Virus record (IMG/VR): IMGVR_UViG_3300008120_000935 | Coordinates: 1 to 27,547 of that record | DNA length: 27,547 bases | Origin: a virus | Direction: 5' to 3' (one strand) | Shown here: one piece after another, positions 14,014 to 23,000 of the stretch | Layout of the letters: each line of letters begins with the position of its first letter | How positions within the stretch are numbered: position 1 is the stretch's first letter | Position numbers and translations under genes: made by a program | The notes under the pieces: model-generated | What the model saw: only the letters and a program-made list of their open reading frames with translations | Told to the model about the DNA's origin: nothing | The model's database searches: none

Positions 14014-14899
14014 CGTCGTTCTCCAGAAGAATCCCGCCGTCACCACTCTCCTGGAGCAGCAGACCGCCGTCTTCCTTCAGGAGCAGATCGGGTCGTTGAC
14101 CCATACGCAGGTGTACGGGGCCGGTGGTCACATACGAGATCTGGCTCTCCACGACAGCTCCGGGCTGGAAGGAAAGCCCGACGTTCGTGATCACGCATTT
14201 CGCCTCCAGCCACACGCCCACAGTGTTTGGCACTCCGCCCAAGGGTTGGTATCCCTCCCGCGTCAGGAAGAACCGTCCGTCAAACGACGCACCCTGTTGC
14301 ACCCTCAGCACCAGCTCTGCGAAATACTGAGGTAGCTCGGAGAATGTGCCGTCGCTTTCGGTCGATGAGCACAGCTCATGCCGGTGGTCCCAGAGGCAGG
14401 TGAGAGAGCCCTGGCCGGAGACCAGACCGTTGGCGTAGAAGCGGCGGTGCTCCTCGCCCAGGGTGGTGATGTCCACGTTTTCGCGGGTGGTGGTCATCTC
14501 CCAACTGCGGGTCTGCGCGACGCACCGAAACCCCCGTCCGATCGTCTTGACGGAGATCGACTGCGGCACAGTCGGTTCGATCAGGGCGAGAGCGTTGCCG
14601 TAGCCGCCGTTGACGGCGTCCTCGAAGAACTCGTAGAGCCGGATGCCGCCGACCTGATCGACATGGCAATACCAGTAACCGTCGGGGTAGTCGTGCCCCG
14701 CCACCAGCACCAGTGGCGAGCGGTCCGTGGTGGTGATGAACAGACGGTCGCCGGTGATCAGCGCCTCGGGCTCGAAGTCGAAGGAGAAGCGCCGCTTGGC
14801 GACGTTCACATCCGTCGTGTTGAGCACCGAGGTCAGGGGGACATTGAGGCTGTCGCGGCGGATCTCGATCAGCCCCGCGTCGCCGAGGTAGACCGCCAT
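14009..14899 (-). CDS. tail/baseplate protein with tail-tube-like domain
   Basis: 296 aa. Residues ~1-125 are a beta-rich domain (VNVAKRRFSFDFEPEALITG, FFEDAVNGGYGNALALIEPT). Residues ~129-258 resemble a phage tail-tube fold: RSWEMTTTRENVDITTLGEE, GLVSGQGSLTCLWD, closing with ISYVTTGPV. The W-(E/S)-(L/M)...E.(V/I)DITTL...GSG pattern is shared with the major tail protein at 25390-26481, which suggests paralogy. The C-terminal 25 residues are a repeated DLLLKEDGGLLLQESGDGG-type tail, an element common at the ends of tail structural proteins. It probably builds part of the distal tail or baseplate hub where fibres attach. The ATG overlaps the stop of the preceding tail-tube-like gene (TGATG). 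Confidence 0.7.
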   Translation of the reverse strand: MAVYLGDAGLIEIRRDSLNVPLTSVLNTTDVNVAKRRFSFDFEPEALITGDRLFITTTDRSPLVLVAGHDYPDGYWYCHVDQVGGIRLYEFFEDAVNGGYGNALALIEPTVPQSISVKTIGRGFRCVAQTRSWEMTTTRENVDITTLGEEHRRFYANGLVSGQGSLTCLWDHRHELCSSTESDGTFSELPQYFAELVLRVQQGASFDGRFFLTREGYQPLGGVPNTVGVWLEAKCVITNVGLSFQPGAVVESQISYVTTGPVHLRMGQRPDLLLKEDGGLLLQESGDGGILLENDA

Positions 14900-15354
14900 C
14901 AGATGTTGACCTCTGTGGGTGCGCCGATCACGCTGAAGGCCACCTGCGCGGACAGCACCGACCCAACGGACATCGCCAGTTCAGCGCTGGTGAGCCAGGC
15001 CGACACCGTGATGTACTTGCCCATGGCCGTCCCGTCCACCACCTTGAGCTTCAAGGTGACCCTTTCTGCTTCCGGTGCAACGCCTTCAACCGTTCCGGTG
15101 CTGCGGGACTTGATCAGCTTGTTCAGCAGCTTGCTGGCGCTGTTGGACCCAGTGTTGGTGGCGTCTTCTGCGTAGTAGAAGAGGGTGCAGTTGCCGCTAG
15201 TGCTGCGCACACCGGGCACGCTCACCTGATCGGTGTCAGCCAGGCTGGTGGCGTCCAGCATCCCGAGACTGCTACTCAAGCTCCAGCCACTCACCCGAGC
15301 CGCCTTAGTGCCGTCGATCCAAAGCTCGCCGTGACTACCGGAGTAGAAGCCCAT
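14899..15354 (-). CDS. tail-tube-like protein, 151 aa
   Basis: The product GSHGELWIDGTKAARVSGWS, LSSSLGMLDATSLADTDQVS, VPGVRSTSGNCTLFYY, then VTLKLKVVDGTAMGKYITVS and AQVAFSVIGAP has the alternating beta pattern and key 'DATSL.DTD....G.RS..G' line of siphophage tail tube proteins. The length fits a bare tube domain. Because another larger tube protein is encoded at the normal major-tail position (25390-26481), this one could be a distal-tail or minor tube-like protein. The ATG at 15354 follows a 30-nt gap holding an AGTCTAGG element and a short hairpin around the previous stop codon. Confidence 0.72.
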   Translation of the reverse strand: MGFYSGSHGELWIDGTKAARVSGWSLSSSLGMLDATSLADTDQVSVPGVRSTSGNCTLFYYAEDATNTGSNSASKLLNKLIKSRSTGTVEGVAPEAERVTLKLKVVDGTAMGKYITVSAWLTSAELAMSVGSVLSAQVAFSVIGAPTEVNI

Positions 15355-15374
15355 GGATTCGCCCTCTCGGGTTG

Positions 15375-15382
15375 AGTCTAGG
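15375..15382 (-). promoter_or_regulatory. AGTCTAGG element, copy 2
   Basis: In the 30-nt gap 21-28 nt upstream of the 151-aa tail-tube-like gene. On the coding strand it directly follows a small stem (GGTGT with ACACC) that encloses the TGA of the upstream gene. Confidence 0.3.
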
Positions 15383-15384
15383 TG

Positions 15385-15759
15385 TCACATCACACCCAGC
15401 AGCTCCACGCTCACGCTGGACACGCCTGGGCGGATGTTGGTGACCTGGGGTGGCTGGCTGTAGCGGTAGGCCGCGGTCGTGGCGGTGCCGGGGCTCAGCG
15501 CGCCGCCGCTCCACCCGGTCGTCGCCGAGGACGGCAGGACGAAGCTGCGGAAGGTTCCCTGAACCTCGGCGTAGTGGCTCAAAAACTCCTGAGCGCGGGC
15601 GTCAGGGATGTGGTCGAATGAGAGCTGCAGCTTGGCGCCGGTGCGGTTGTCGCCGTAGCGAAGCCGTATCTCAACGCCCGACATGGATGTGAAGCTCTTC
15701 ACCGGCCAATCGCCTGGGGTGTAGGAGCGGGCGGTGGGTGTTAGCGCTGGGAAAGCCAT
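15385..15759 (-). CDS. small tail protein, 124 aa
   Basis: Product MAFPALTPTARSYTPGDWPV, KSFTSMSGVEIRLRYGDNRT, GAKLQLSFDHIPDARAQEFL, SHYAEVQGTFRSFVLPS, ending PPQVTNIRPGVSSVSVELLG. I recognise the pattern '(F)P.LTPT.R.(Y/F)TPGD(W/Y)P...(Y/F)...SG......G.......L.F.N..D..A..(F/I)L.HY' from a small tail protein that follows the J-like tip gene in cyanobacterial siphophages. It may be part of the tail tip or a fibre adaptor. Its ATG overlaps the stop of the J-like gene (TGATG). Confidence 0.7.
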   Translation of the reverse strand: MAFPALTPTARSYTPGDWPVKSFTSMSGVEIRLRYGDNRTGAKLQLSFDHIPDARAQEFLSHYAEVQGTFRSFVLPSSATTGWSGGALSPGTATTAAYRYSQPPQVTNIRPGVSSVSVELLGVM

Positions 15760-18700
15760 CAGTAGTCCTCCACGACAATCGCGGACCCTTGGATGTCGCT
15801 GAGCATCAGGGCCACTGGGTAGTTGACGGCGGTGACCGACACCAGCCCATCCTCGCCAAGCTCGACGGTATCCACCATGTACTCATCCGTGGTGATGTTG
15901 GTGCTCACCTCGCTGTAGAGGGAGCCGAACAGCTCGGCTTGGTCGGTCTGCCCGTCCTTCACGGTCAGCACGGCGGTATCCACGTCCTGCATCCCCGGCT
16001 TGTAATACACGATCTCGTGGTCACCGTCCTCCGGTGCCAGGGCGGCGGTGACCTGGCCGGTGCTGGAGATCACGCCGTTGCTGGTGGTGTTGTTGATCGT
16101 CTGGGACAGGGCGACCTTGATCAGAGAGCCCGGCTGGACGTTGGCCTCCTCGGGGGCGGTCTGGAAGTTGATCGCGTGAGTGACGCGACGTTTGATCGAC
16201 ATCAGGTATTTCGTCGCGAGCACCGCGTGATCGCGGGTGGTGCAAAACTCGGTGACATCAATAGTCTCCATGGGGATGCTCACCGGCCGGTCGGCCCAAC
16301 GGAGACGAAGGCTCACCGTGCGGAACAACTCGTTCTTGTTGGCGGTGCGGTAGATGGTGTTGGCCTGGAAGTCCTTGCGCTCGCTCAGGCCCAGGAACTC
16401 CAGCTTGAGCGACCCCTCGATGATGTTGTCGGCGGTGAACAACTGAGTGACCGGGAACGAGCCGCCGCCCAGGGGCAGCGCGGGTTCGATCGCGAATCGG
16501 CCATTGCGGATCACGAAGTTGCACAGGAAGAACGGAGCGATCTCCGTCAGGTACGAGCGAATGTTCGCCCGATCGACGATCGCACCGTCGAAGTAGAGCT
16601 TGTTGGTTGCGCAGAAACTGTCGGCGCGTGCAATGGAGTCGCGGTCGAGCAGCTCAGGATCGACGCTGTCCTTCAGCCCATCGATCAGATACTCCACCAG
16701 CTTTGGGAAGCTGTTGGAAGCGCGAGTGCCGGTGTGGATCCAGAGCCGCACCTGATCGATGCTGGTGAAGCTGCGGCTGGATTTGACGGACAGAGCAGCC
16801 GTGGACATGTTATCGAAGCTGGGAACACCGGTGGCGGAGGAGCTGATGATCTCGTTGACTGCCACGATTTCGTGCTCGGGGTTGGAGTCACAGCTACGGG
16901 TGATCAGGTCTCCGTAATAGCTGACTTCGGAGATCTGCGTGTTGCTCTCAAAGATGCGGGTGCCGAGACCGTCGTTGACGATCGGCGTAACGCCCACGCA
17001 CGTAGCCGTGTTGATCGTCTTGATCTCAAATGTGAGGCTTGTGGGGCCGAAGTAGCCGCTCAGGTTGTTGCCGTTGACGACGCGGGTGCTGGTGACGCGG
17101 GTTCCAACAACATGCCCGGTCGCGCACAGTGAGCTGGTCACCGTGACGGTGGGGTTAACCGCCCACCGAAGCCGCCCGTCAGCGTTGACCGTGTTGGAGG
17201 CGACGGCGACCAGAGTCAGAACCGTTACTGCTGCCGGGGTGAGCGGGTCGAACGCCACCGTGACCGTCGTTGTTTTGACCTGCCCGTTGAAGGCGGGGTA
17301 GCCGAGCAGGTCGAACATGTAGCCCTGGTAGCTCGAGGTCGCTTGCACAAAAGCTGAGGCCACCTTGGCCAGCGGCGTGGTTGGTGTTGGTGTTGGTGTT
17401 GGGGTCGTCGTCGTGGAGTTGTCAGTGACCTTCCGCATGGAGGTCAGGTCTTCCACCAGGCGGCAGCCGATCTGCGTGCCGGGTGTCTCGATCGTCAGTC
17501 CGCCGGGGGCGCTGACACCGATCAGGGCACGCGCACCGCTCTGCAGCCAGACGTACTGCTTGCTGTCGGGGAACCGGGCGGCGCGGGCAGACGAAACCGG
17601 CACAAAGCGGAACTCGTAGGTTCCTTTCTTCGGGTGGCGGAACTTGAAGAAGTTGTATTGGTCAACTGGGGCGGTGCCACGGATGCAGAAATGCTGTTCG
17701 GTGAAAATCCAGCTGGTGGCGCCGACCTCGCGGTAGTGGATCGTGAAGACGCTTGTGCGCCAGTCGTAAAGAGTCTGCGTGCCGCTGGTGACGGCCACGT
17801 TGTTGTCGTCCAGGCGCTGCAACCTGTCGCCCGAGGGTACGGTCTGGAAGTTGCAGATGCCGTTCAGCCGGGTCCACACCTGTGACTTCAGGCAGACTTC
17901 GGTCTGGTCGCACGGGCGGGTGTTTTTCACCACCCCGAGCGCCGTGCGCGATAGGGGATAGAACGGGTTCTCGACGAGGAACTCGCCAAGGCGGACGGTC
18001 TTGTTCTGATCAACCGGATCTCGCGAATCGATATGAGCAGAAGGTGGGATGCTGAAGGAGGGGCCTCCGACAATCTCGATGCACTCCAGCGTAATCAGTT
18101 GGGTCTTGCCGGCGTCCCAGACATCCAGTGAACGGTTGGTGACCTTCCAGATACTGGCCCCGAGCTGGATCATTTCACCGATCTGGAGGATCGAGTCGGA
18201 ACGAGCGCACTCGGAGTCGAGGATGTTGGTCATGTCCTCCATCGTGAACTCCTTCGTGAAGTCGTCGCCGAGGTTGTCGCGACTGAGCTTCTGGCCACGG
18301 ATCGCGTAGGTGATGGTGGCGCCCACCGTGGCCGTGTTCACATCGATACCGATGCTGAACCCGCCGCTGGGGATCAAGCCCTGACGGCGAGGCCACCCGC
18401 AACCGACGCCAGTCATCAGCGGGAAGCCCGCGTTGGGCCCCGCGATCTTTCGCCGTTCCCACTTGGCCAGCTGCTGGGAGGTTTCCTCGGCGTCCTTGAG
18501 GTACGACACCACCCGCCAGTTGGTACGGAGGGGCAGCCCGTTGGGGATGGCTTCGTAGATCCCGAAGCTGGTGTTGTTCGAGGGGACGTATGCGCCGCAG
18601 AAGGATCCCTCCGGGAATCCCATCAGGTTGAAGAGGTTCTCAGCGCCGTCGGGGTCGCCGGAAGACTTCGAGCCCTGCGTTCCGTAGAGCAGGTTTGCGC

Positions 18701-19343
18701 GGGTGCATTTGCCGGAGGAGCTGTACCAGAACGCGAACTCGCTGCTCAAGGTGTTGGTGAGCGAGTTGTTGCCAACGAAGATGCCGGCGCGGTCAGGGGG
18801 CAAGACACCGCCCTCGGATACCACCATGTTGAGCTTGGCGGCCTGCTGACCCCCGAACGATTTGATGCGCGAGTACACAAGCCGGGGACTGACCAGAATC
18901 CCGCCGCTGGTGCCCGTCCATCTCGTCCAAACGATTGGCAGTGTGTCGCCATACTGCGCTAGTTCCTGTGAGGACTCAAAGCCGTAGGTGCTGGCAAAGC
19001 GTTCAGTGCCGCTGCGGCCGGCTAACTGACGCGATCCGCCGCCTTTCTGGTCTGGTGCCGAGGGTTTAGGCGTGAGCAGGTACGCCGCAGCTGTCAGTGC
19101 CGCGCCAATGACAAGGTTGATAACAACCGTCCAGAAGATTGCTTCGTTTCGTATGTCTGGTACTTGGTCATACGCAGCGGGTCGCGTTCCTGCCTTGCTC
19201 TGGGCGAGTTGAGCAAACTCTTGGTATTCGGCTTCGCTGCAGCCGAGGATGGCAATCAGTTCCCGTTCCCAGGGAAGCAGAGGTCTGCTTACTCTCTGTG
19301 CCTGAAAAGCTGACAGCTCCTGACGCCGGTGAACGGAAACCAC
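15759..19343 (-). CDS. J-like central tail tip / host-attachment protein
   Basis: About 1,194 aa from a GTG at 19343; a GTG at 19409 would lengthen it by 22 residues but overlap the previous gene by 121 nt. The conserved start of the family appears as FQAQRVSRPLLPWERELIAI, LGCSEAEYQEF. A hydrophobic helix follows (FWTVVINLVIGAALTAAAYL, about residues 70-90), then beta-rich hub domains (TGVGCGWPRRQGLI; TITYAIRGQKLSRDNLGDDF), a TTTTPTPTPTPTTP linker near residue 645, and a C-terminal hub region (PMETIDVTEFCTTRDHAVLA, THAINFQTAPEEANVQPGSL) typical of J-type proteins. It closes the tail tube distally, contacts the fibres and takes part in DNA release. Coding overlap with the upstream NlpC-like gene is ~55 nt. 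The identification rests on position, size and the C-terminal motif. Confidence 0.85.
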   Translation of the reverse strand: MVSVHRRQELSAFQAQRVSRPLLPWERELIAILGCSEAEYQEFAQLAQSKAGTRPAAYDQVPDIRNEAIFWTVVINLVIGAALTAAAYLLTPKPSAPDQKGGGSRQLAGRSGTERFASTYGFESSQELAQYGDTLPIVWTRWTGTSGGILVSPRLVYSRIKSFGGQQAAKLNMVVSEGGVLPPDRAGIFVGNNSLTNTLSSEFAFWYSSSGKCTRANLLYGTQGSKSSGDPDGAENLFNLMGFPEGSFCGAYVPSNNTSFGIYEAIPNGLPLRTNWRVVSYLKDAEETSQQLAKWERRKIAGPNAGFPLMTGVGCGWPRRQGLIPSGGFSIGIDVNTATVGATITYAIRGQKLSRDNLGDDFTKEFTMEDMTNILDSECARSDSILQIGEMIQLGASIWKVTNRSLDVWDAGKTQLITLECIEIVGGPSFSIPPSAHIDSRDPVDQNKTVRLGEFLVENPFYPLSRTALGVVKNTRPCDQTEVCLKSQVWTRLNGICNFQTVPSGDRLQRLDDNNVAVTSGTQTLYDWRTSVFTIHYREVGATSWIFTEQHFCIRGTAPVDQYNFFKFRHPKKGTYEFRFVPVSSARAARFPDSKQYVWLQSGARALIGVSAPGGLTIETPGTQIGCRLVEDLTSMRKVTDNSTTTTPTPTPTPTTPLAKVASAFVQATSSYQGYMFDLLGYPAFNGQVKTTTVTVAFDPLTPAAVTVLTLVAVASNTVNADGRLRWAVNPTVTVTSSLCATGHVVGTRVTSTRVVNGNNLSGYFGPTSLTFEIKTINTATCVGVTPIVNDGLGTRIFESNTQISEVSYYGDLITRSCDSNPEHEIVAVNEIISSSATGVPSFDNMSTAALSVKSSRSFTSIDQVRLWIHTGTRASNSFPKLVEYLIDGLKDSVDPELLDRDSIARADSFCATNKLYFDGAIVDRANIRSYLTEIAPFFLCNFVIRNGRFAIEPALPLGGGSFPVTQLFTADNIIEGSLKLEFLGLSERKDFQANTIYRTANKNELFRTVSLRLRWADRPVSIPMETIDVTEFCTTRDHAVLATKYLMSIKRRVTHAINFQTAPEEANVQPGSLIKVALSQTINNTTSNGVISSTGQVTAALAPEDGDHEIVYYKPGMQDVDTAVLTVKDGQTDQAELFGSLYSEVSTNITTDEYMVDTVELGEDGLVSVTAVNYPVALMLSDIQGSAIVVEDY

Positions 19344-19651
19344 CGCACCTTGCTGCTGATCCCGCTGATGATCAGAAGGCCCTGGTCCCAGACCACCGCG
19401 AACACCCACGACTGCTCGGCTACTAAGGCAACGTCCCCATCGTAGGCGGGGCCACTGATACGACTTCCCCAGCGCAGCAGGTCGCGGTAGACGGTGAACC
19501 GGTTGCAGCGATACCAGTCAGAACGAAACGTCGGGCAGGGGAGACCCAACCGCTGGCGGACGATGTAGACCAAGTGGATGCAGTCGATCTTGCCCTCGGG
19601 GCCGCTGCCGTCGGCACCCAGTTCGTAGCGGCGGCCGATGAGGTCGATCAC
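19289..19651 (-). CDS. NlpC/P60-like tail assembly protein (lambda K-like), possibly inactive
   Basis: 120 aa with a GTG start in a GTGA overlap with the preceding tail gene. The order fits an NlpC/P60 cysteine peptidase: RRYELGADGSGPEGKIDCIH with the candidate nucleophile C24, LVYIVRQRLGLPCP, then a GD-type turn (YDGDVALVAE) and WVFAVVWDQGLLII. In phage tails this fold sits between the L-like and J-like proteins, as here, and is thought to cut peptidoglycan during DNA entry or to help tip assembly. The usual His ('fHVGvv..' or 'liH') is not visible: the strand reads FAVVW and LLIIS. The enzyme may therefore be degenerate or use another residue. The C-terminus is basic (RSCQLFRHRE). Confidence 0.7.
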   Translation of the reverse strand: MIDLIGRRYELGADGSGPEGKIDCIHLVYIVRQRLGLPCPTFRSDWYRCNRFTVYRDLLRWGSRISGPAYDGDVALVAEQSWVFAVVWDQGLLIISGISSKVRWFPFTGVRSCQLFRHRE

Positions 19652-20058
19652 CGCATGTAGAGAGAGGCGGTCGTCGGTAGAGGGCCGACCAAGTCGGCTG
19701 TGAGGCTGCGGAACGGAATGTCACCGCCGACGGCATCCAGCACAGTGTTCAGCTGCAGGACCGCCGCGGTCTCGTCCCAGCTGCCGGAACTCACCTGCCC
19801 GACATAGCGGTAGAGCTGCCGGCTTGGCTCCAGCAACTTGACATCCACCTTGGCCACCCACTGGTTGTCGATGGCCTGCCGGACCCAGGAGCGGGTGAGT
19901 GCCGTGTTGGGGAAGATGAGGTTCGCCGTCACGTTGTCACCCTGCCTGTTGATGACGCCGCCCGAGAAGGAGAACGGCAGGAAGTTGGCCGCCTGGATGC
20001 TGTGGTTCTGGAAGGTCAGGTTGTTGAGCGTCAGCTCGTGGCCAAAGATCAGTTCCAT
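19648..20058 (-). CDS. minor tail protein (L-like position), 136 aa
   Basis: Product MELIFGHELTLNNLTFQNHS, FSFSGGVINRQGDNVTANLI, FPNTALTRSWVRQAI, YRYVGQVSSGSWDETAAVLQ, LNTVLDAVGGDIP. This matches, from memory, a well conserved minor tail protein of cyanobacterial siphophages (GGVINR.GDN..A.L.FPN..L.R.W....; YVGQVSSG.WDET...L.LNTVLDAVGGD.P). It occupies the place of lambda M/L: after the tape measure gene and before the NlpC/P60 and J-like genes. It likely forms the distal tail adaptor. ATG at 20058 overlaps the tape measure stop (TGATG); its own stop is in a GTGA overlap. Confidence 0.82.
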   Translation of the reverse strand: MELIFGHELTLNNLTFQNHSIQAANFLPFSFSGGVINRQGDNVTANLIFPNTALTRSWVRQAIDNQWVAKVDVKLLEPSRQLYRYVGQVSSGSWDETAAVLQLNTVLDAVGGDIPFRSLTADLVGPLPTTASLYMR

Positions 20059-23000
20059 CAGACTCCGATCTTGCGGCGGGTGGAAGGTGAGTGCTGCATC
20101 CGACGCAGCGTCTGCTGCTCGGCCTGCTTGGCGGTGCTGCGCATCCCAGAGGTGAACTGGTCTTGGGTCACGTAGTTGCGACCCTCGAACTGCAGCACAG
20201 GACCGGTGGTGACGCTGATGGTCATAGCGCCTGAGCCGCCGGTGGAGGACGGTCCACCGGTGGGATCGGCTCCGTCAATCACGGAGCTGCCTCGAGAGCC
20301 CGCATTCCAACGGGCCATGGCGCTGCCCATCTTGCTGCTGGGAATGACGTACTCGCTCTCGCCACCCTCGCCGATCATGGCCTTCGTGGGGCCGGTGACG
20401 AAGCCGCCGGTGGCCATGAAGCTCGGGGCGCCTGGCATGAACATTGAGCTGCCGCCGCCCACACCGGCGCCAGGCATGGCCACCGGACCAGCGCCGCTGA
20501 AGCCGCCGAAGCCGCCAGCGGCGCTGCCGAGGAAGTTCATCGCCAGGCCGATCACCTGCATCTCGATGTACTTGGCGATCATCTGGGCCGCCATGTCGAG
20601 GAAGTGACCCGCAATGCTCTGGAAGGCGTCAGCCAGGGCCTGCTGCGCTGACTTGGCGCCGCTGGCCACATCCTTGAATGCCGTGCCAAAAGCGCTGCCG
20701 ATAGCGTTGGCGCCAGCGATCACTTGGTTCACCGGGTCCAGCAGCGCGTTCAGCTCGCCTTGCACCTTGTCGTAGGCGCCCTGCAGGCGCTCACCAGGGG
20801 ACTGCGCTTGCTTGGCGCCTTCTTCGGCTTTCTCCTTTTGCTTGTCGAGCAAGCCGAGTTTCTCCTTGAGGAGAGCCAGCTCTTTCTCCAGCTCCGTCGT
20901 GATTTGCCCTCTTGCCTTGGCTTCGGCAATGGCGGCCTCGACGCTGAGCACCTCGTAGTCGAGAAGCTCCTTGGCTTGGGTGTAGGTCTGCTTGATCTTG
21001 GCCAGCTGCTCGGCTAGGGCAGGCAACACTCCGTCCGCCAGCAAGGCTCCGTACTCCCGCTGGTAGGCCGCCGAGTTCTTCTGGTCCTCGACGATTTCGT
21101 TCATCGGACCGAGCGCCTTGCGCAGCACCTCGTCAAAGCGCTGTTGCAGTTCTACAGCGGCCTTCTGGTCGCCCAGTTCTTTCCAGCGCTTGACCAGCTC
21201 CATTGAGCTGATCTCGATGGACTTGGATTTATCCACCAGGGCGGTGTAAACGTTGAGTACGCCGCTGATGTCCGCCAGCTTGGGAGCCGCCGGCAGCGCT
21301 GGGATGCCTGGAGCTGTGGGTGCAGTAGGTGCAGTAGCTGCGGTGGCACCCGTGGCACCAGTCACCACCACCGGCACTGGCGCAGTAGACGCCCCAGGCC
21401 GCTGGAACAGCGGCGACATCTGGGTGGTGGCTGCGGTCTTGCCGCCCATCAGGGCAGCCAGTCCCGGTGTCAGGGGCACCTTCCCGCCAGGCGTGGGGAC
21501 ATGGAGGTGGGTGGCGTGGCCACGGGGGTCGCGCTCGGGACCGAACAGCTGGTTGCCGAACGCCCCCGTTGCACGGAGCTTCCGCTCCATTTCAATGGTC
21601 TTCTGGACGTAGTTGCGGTCGTACTGCGGGGCTGTGAAGCCCATGTCCATCGCGTTGAGCATGTGGTTGGGCGTTCTATGCCCGGCGTTTGTGAAGTCGC
21701 CGCTGGTGCGCCCCATGCCTTGGCTGATCAGCCACTTACGCAACACTTCCTTGTCGATGTAGCCGCCGGCGGTCATCGGAGCACCCCCACCTCCGCTGGT
21801 GAGTGGCGTGGCTGCGGCCTGGACCTGCTGGAGGTCGCCAGTCTGCTTGGCCAGCTCGTAGGTGCGCTGCGCCATGGCGTACTGGTACTCCGCTACCTTC
21901 ACCTTGTAGTCCTCAGCCGAGCGGGTCAGCTGCAGGTACGTCTTGGCAACGTCGCGCTGGTAGTCGCTGGCCTGGAGCTGCAGGTCGGCTGACTTCTTGG
22001 AGACATCGAGGCGGAACTTGGTGCCGTCCCGGTCGATGTCGGCCAGCTTGAGCTTCAGCTCGCGCTCCTTTTGCGCCAGATCGGCTTCACCCTCGCCGCG
22101 CACCCGCAGGTACTCACGGGCGGCGGTGACCAGTTGGCTGCCCTCAAACTTGCTGGTGGGGTCGCCCTTGCCAATCTGAGAGAGGCTCAGGTCCAGGCGT
22201 TCAATGCTGAGCTGAGCCTGACGGCGCAGGTTGTCGCTTTCAGCCCTGGCAAGCTCCTGTCGCTTGGAGAAGATCGCGTCTTCGATGCTCTGGCGCAGTT
22301 CGATGGAGCTGCGCTCAATGTCGGCGGCCTTGCGCCGCAGTCCGTAGACCGCCTCTTCAGCGTTGAGTCGCAGGTCCACAGCGCTGCGCTCCAGGTCGAT
22401 GCCCTGCTGGCGCAACTGGCGCTCCTGCGCGGCGGACTGCACCCGCCGGTCGATCTCTGCCTCTTGGCCTTTCAGGTCGAGAGCTGGTGGCTGGGCACCT
22501 TTGCCTGCGTTAATGCCCAGTCCTTGCAAGCCTCGGAATACGCCAGGAAGGTCAACACCTGTCAGTGCTTTGGACGTGGACGACAACAAGAAGTCCGTCA
22601 TCCACTTGGGCGGGCGGACTTTGGCCAGCTCTCTAAGCGCACCAGCAAAGATATTCAGAATCGTCACTGCGCCTGTGACGGCAGGGATCACCTCGGATTG
22701 CAGTGCTGCTACAGCTTGATCCCATTGCGCGGTTAGCTTCTTCTGTTCGGCGTAGAGGGCGAAGAGCGACTGCGTGGTGTCAGTACCGAGACGGCGGTTT
22801 AGCTCTGCAATAACTCTGGCCTGGGCCTCGTAGCCGCGACCTGACGCGCTGAGTTGTTCGACGGTGTAGCGCAAACTGTCGCTCACCTTTAGCCCAGCAG
22901 CCTCCATGGCTGCCAGCGCGTCAGTCGGCGACTTCAGCGAGCTGGCCAAGTCCGTCAGGGACTTGGCGTAAGTGTCCAGGATCTGGCCAATGGCGCTGGT

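Noticed and set aside
15738-17132. Long open frame on the plus strand opposite the J-like gene, and similar long antisense frames elsewhere (for example 25288-26397)
   Set aside because: These are GC-rich shadows of the minus-strand tail genes: no ribosome sites, no family motifs, low-complexity composition.
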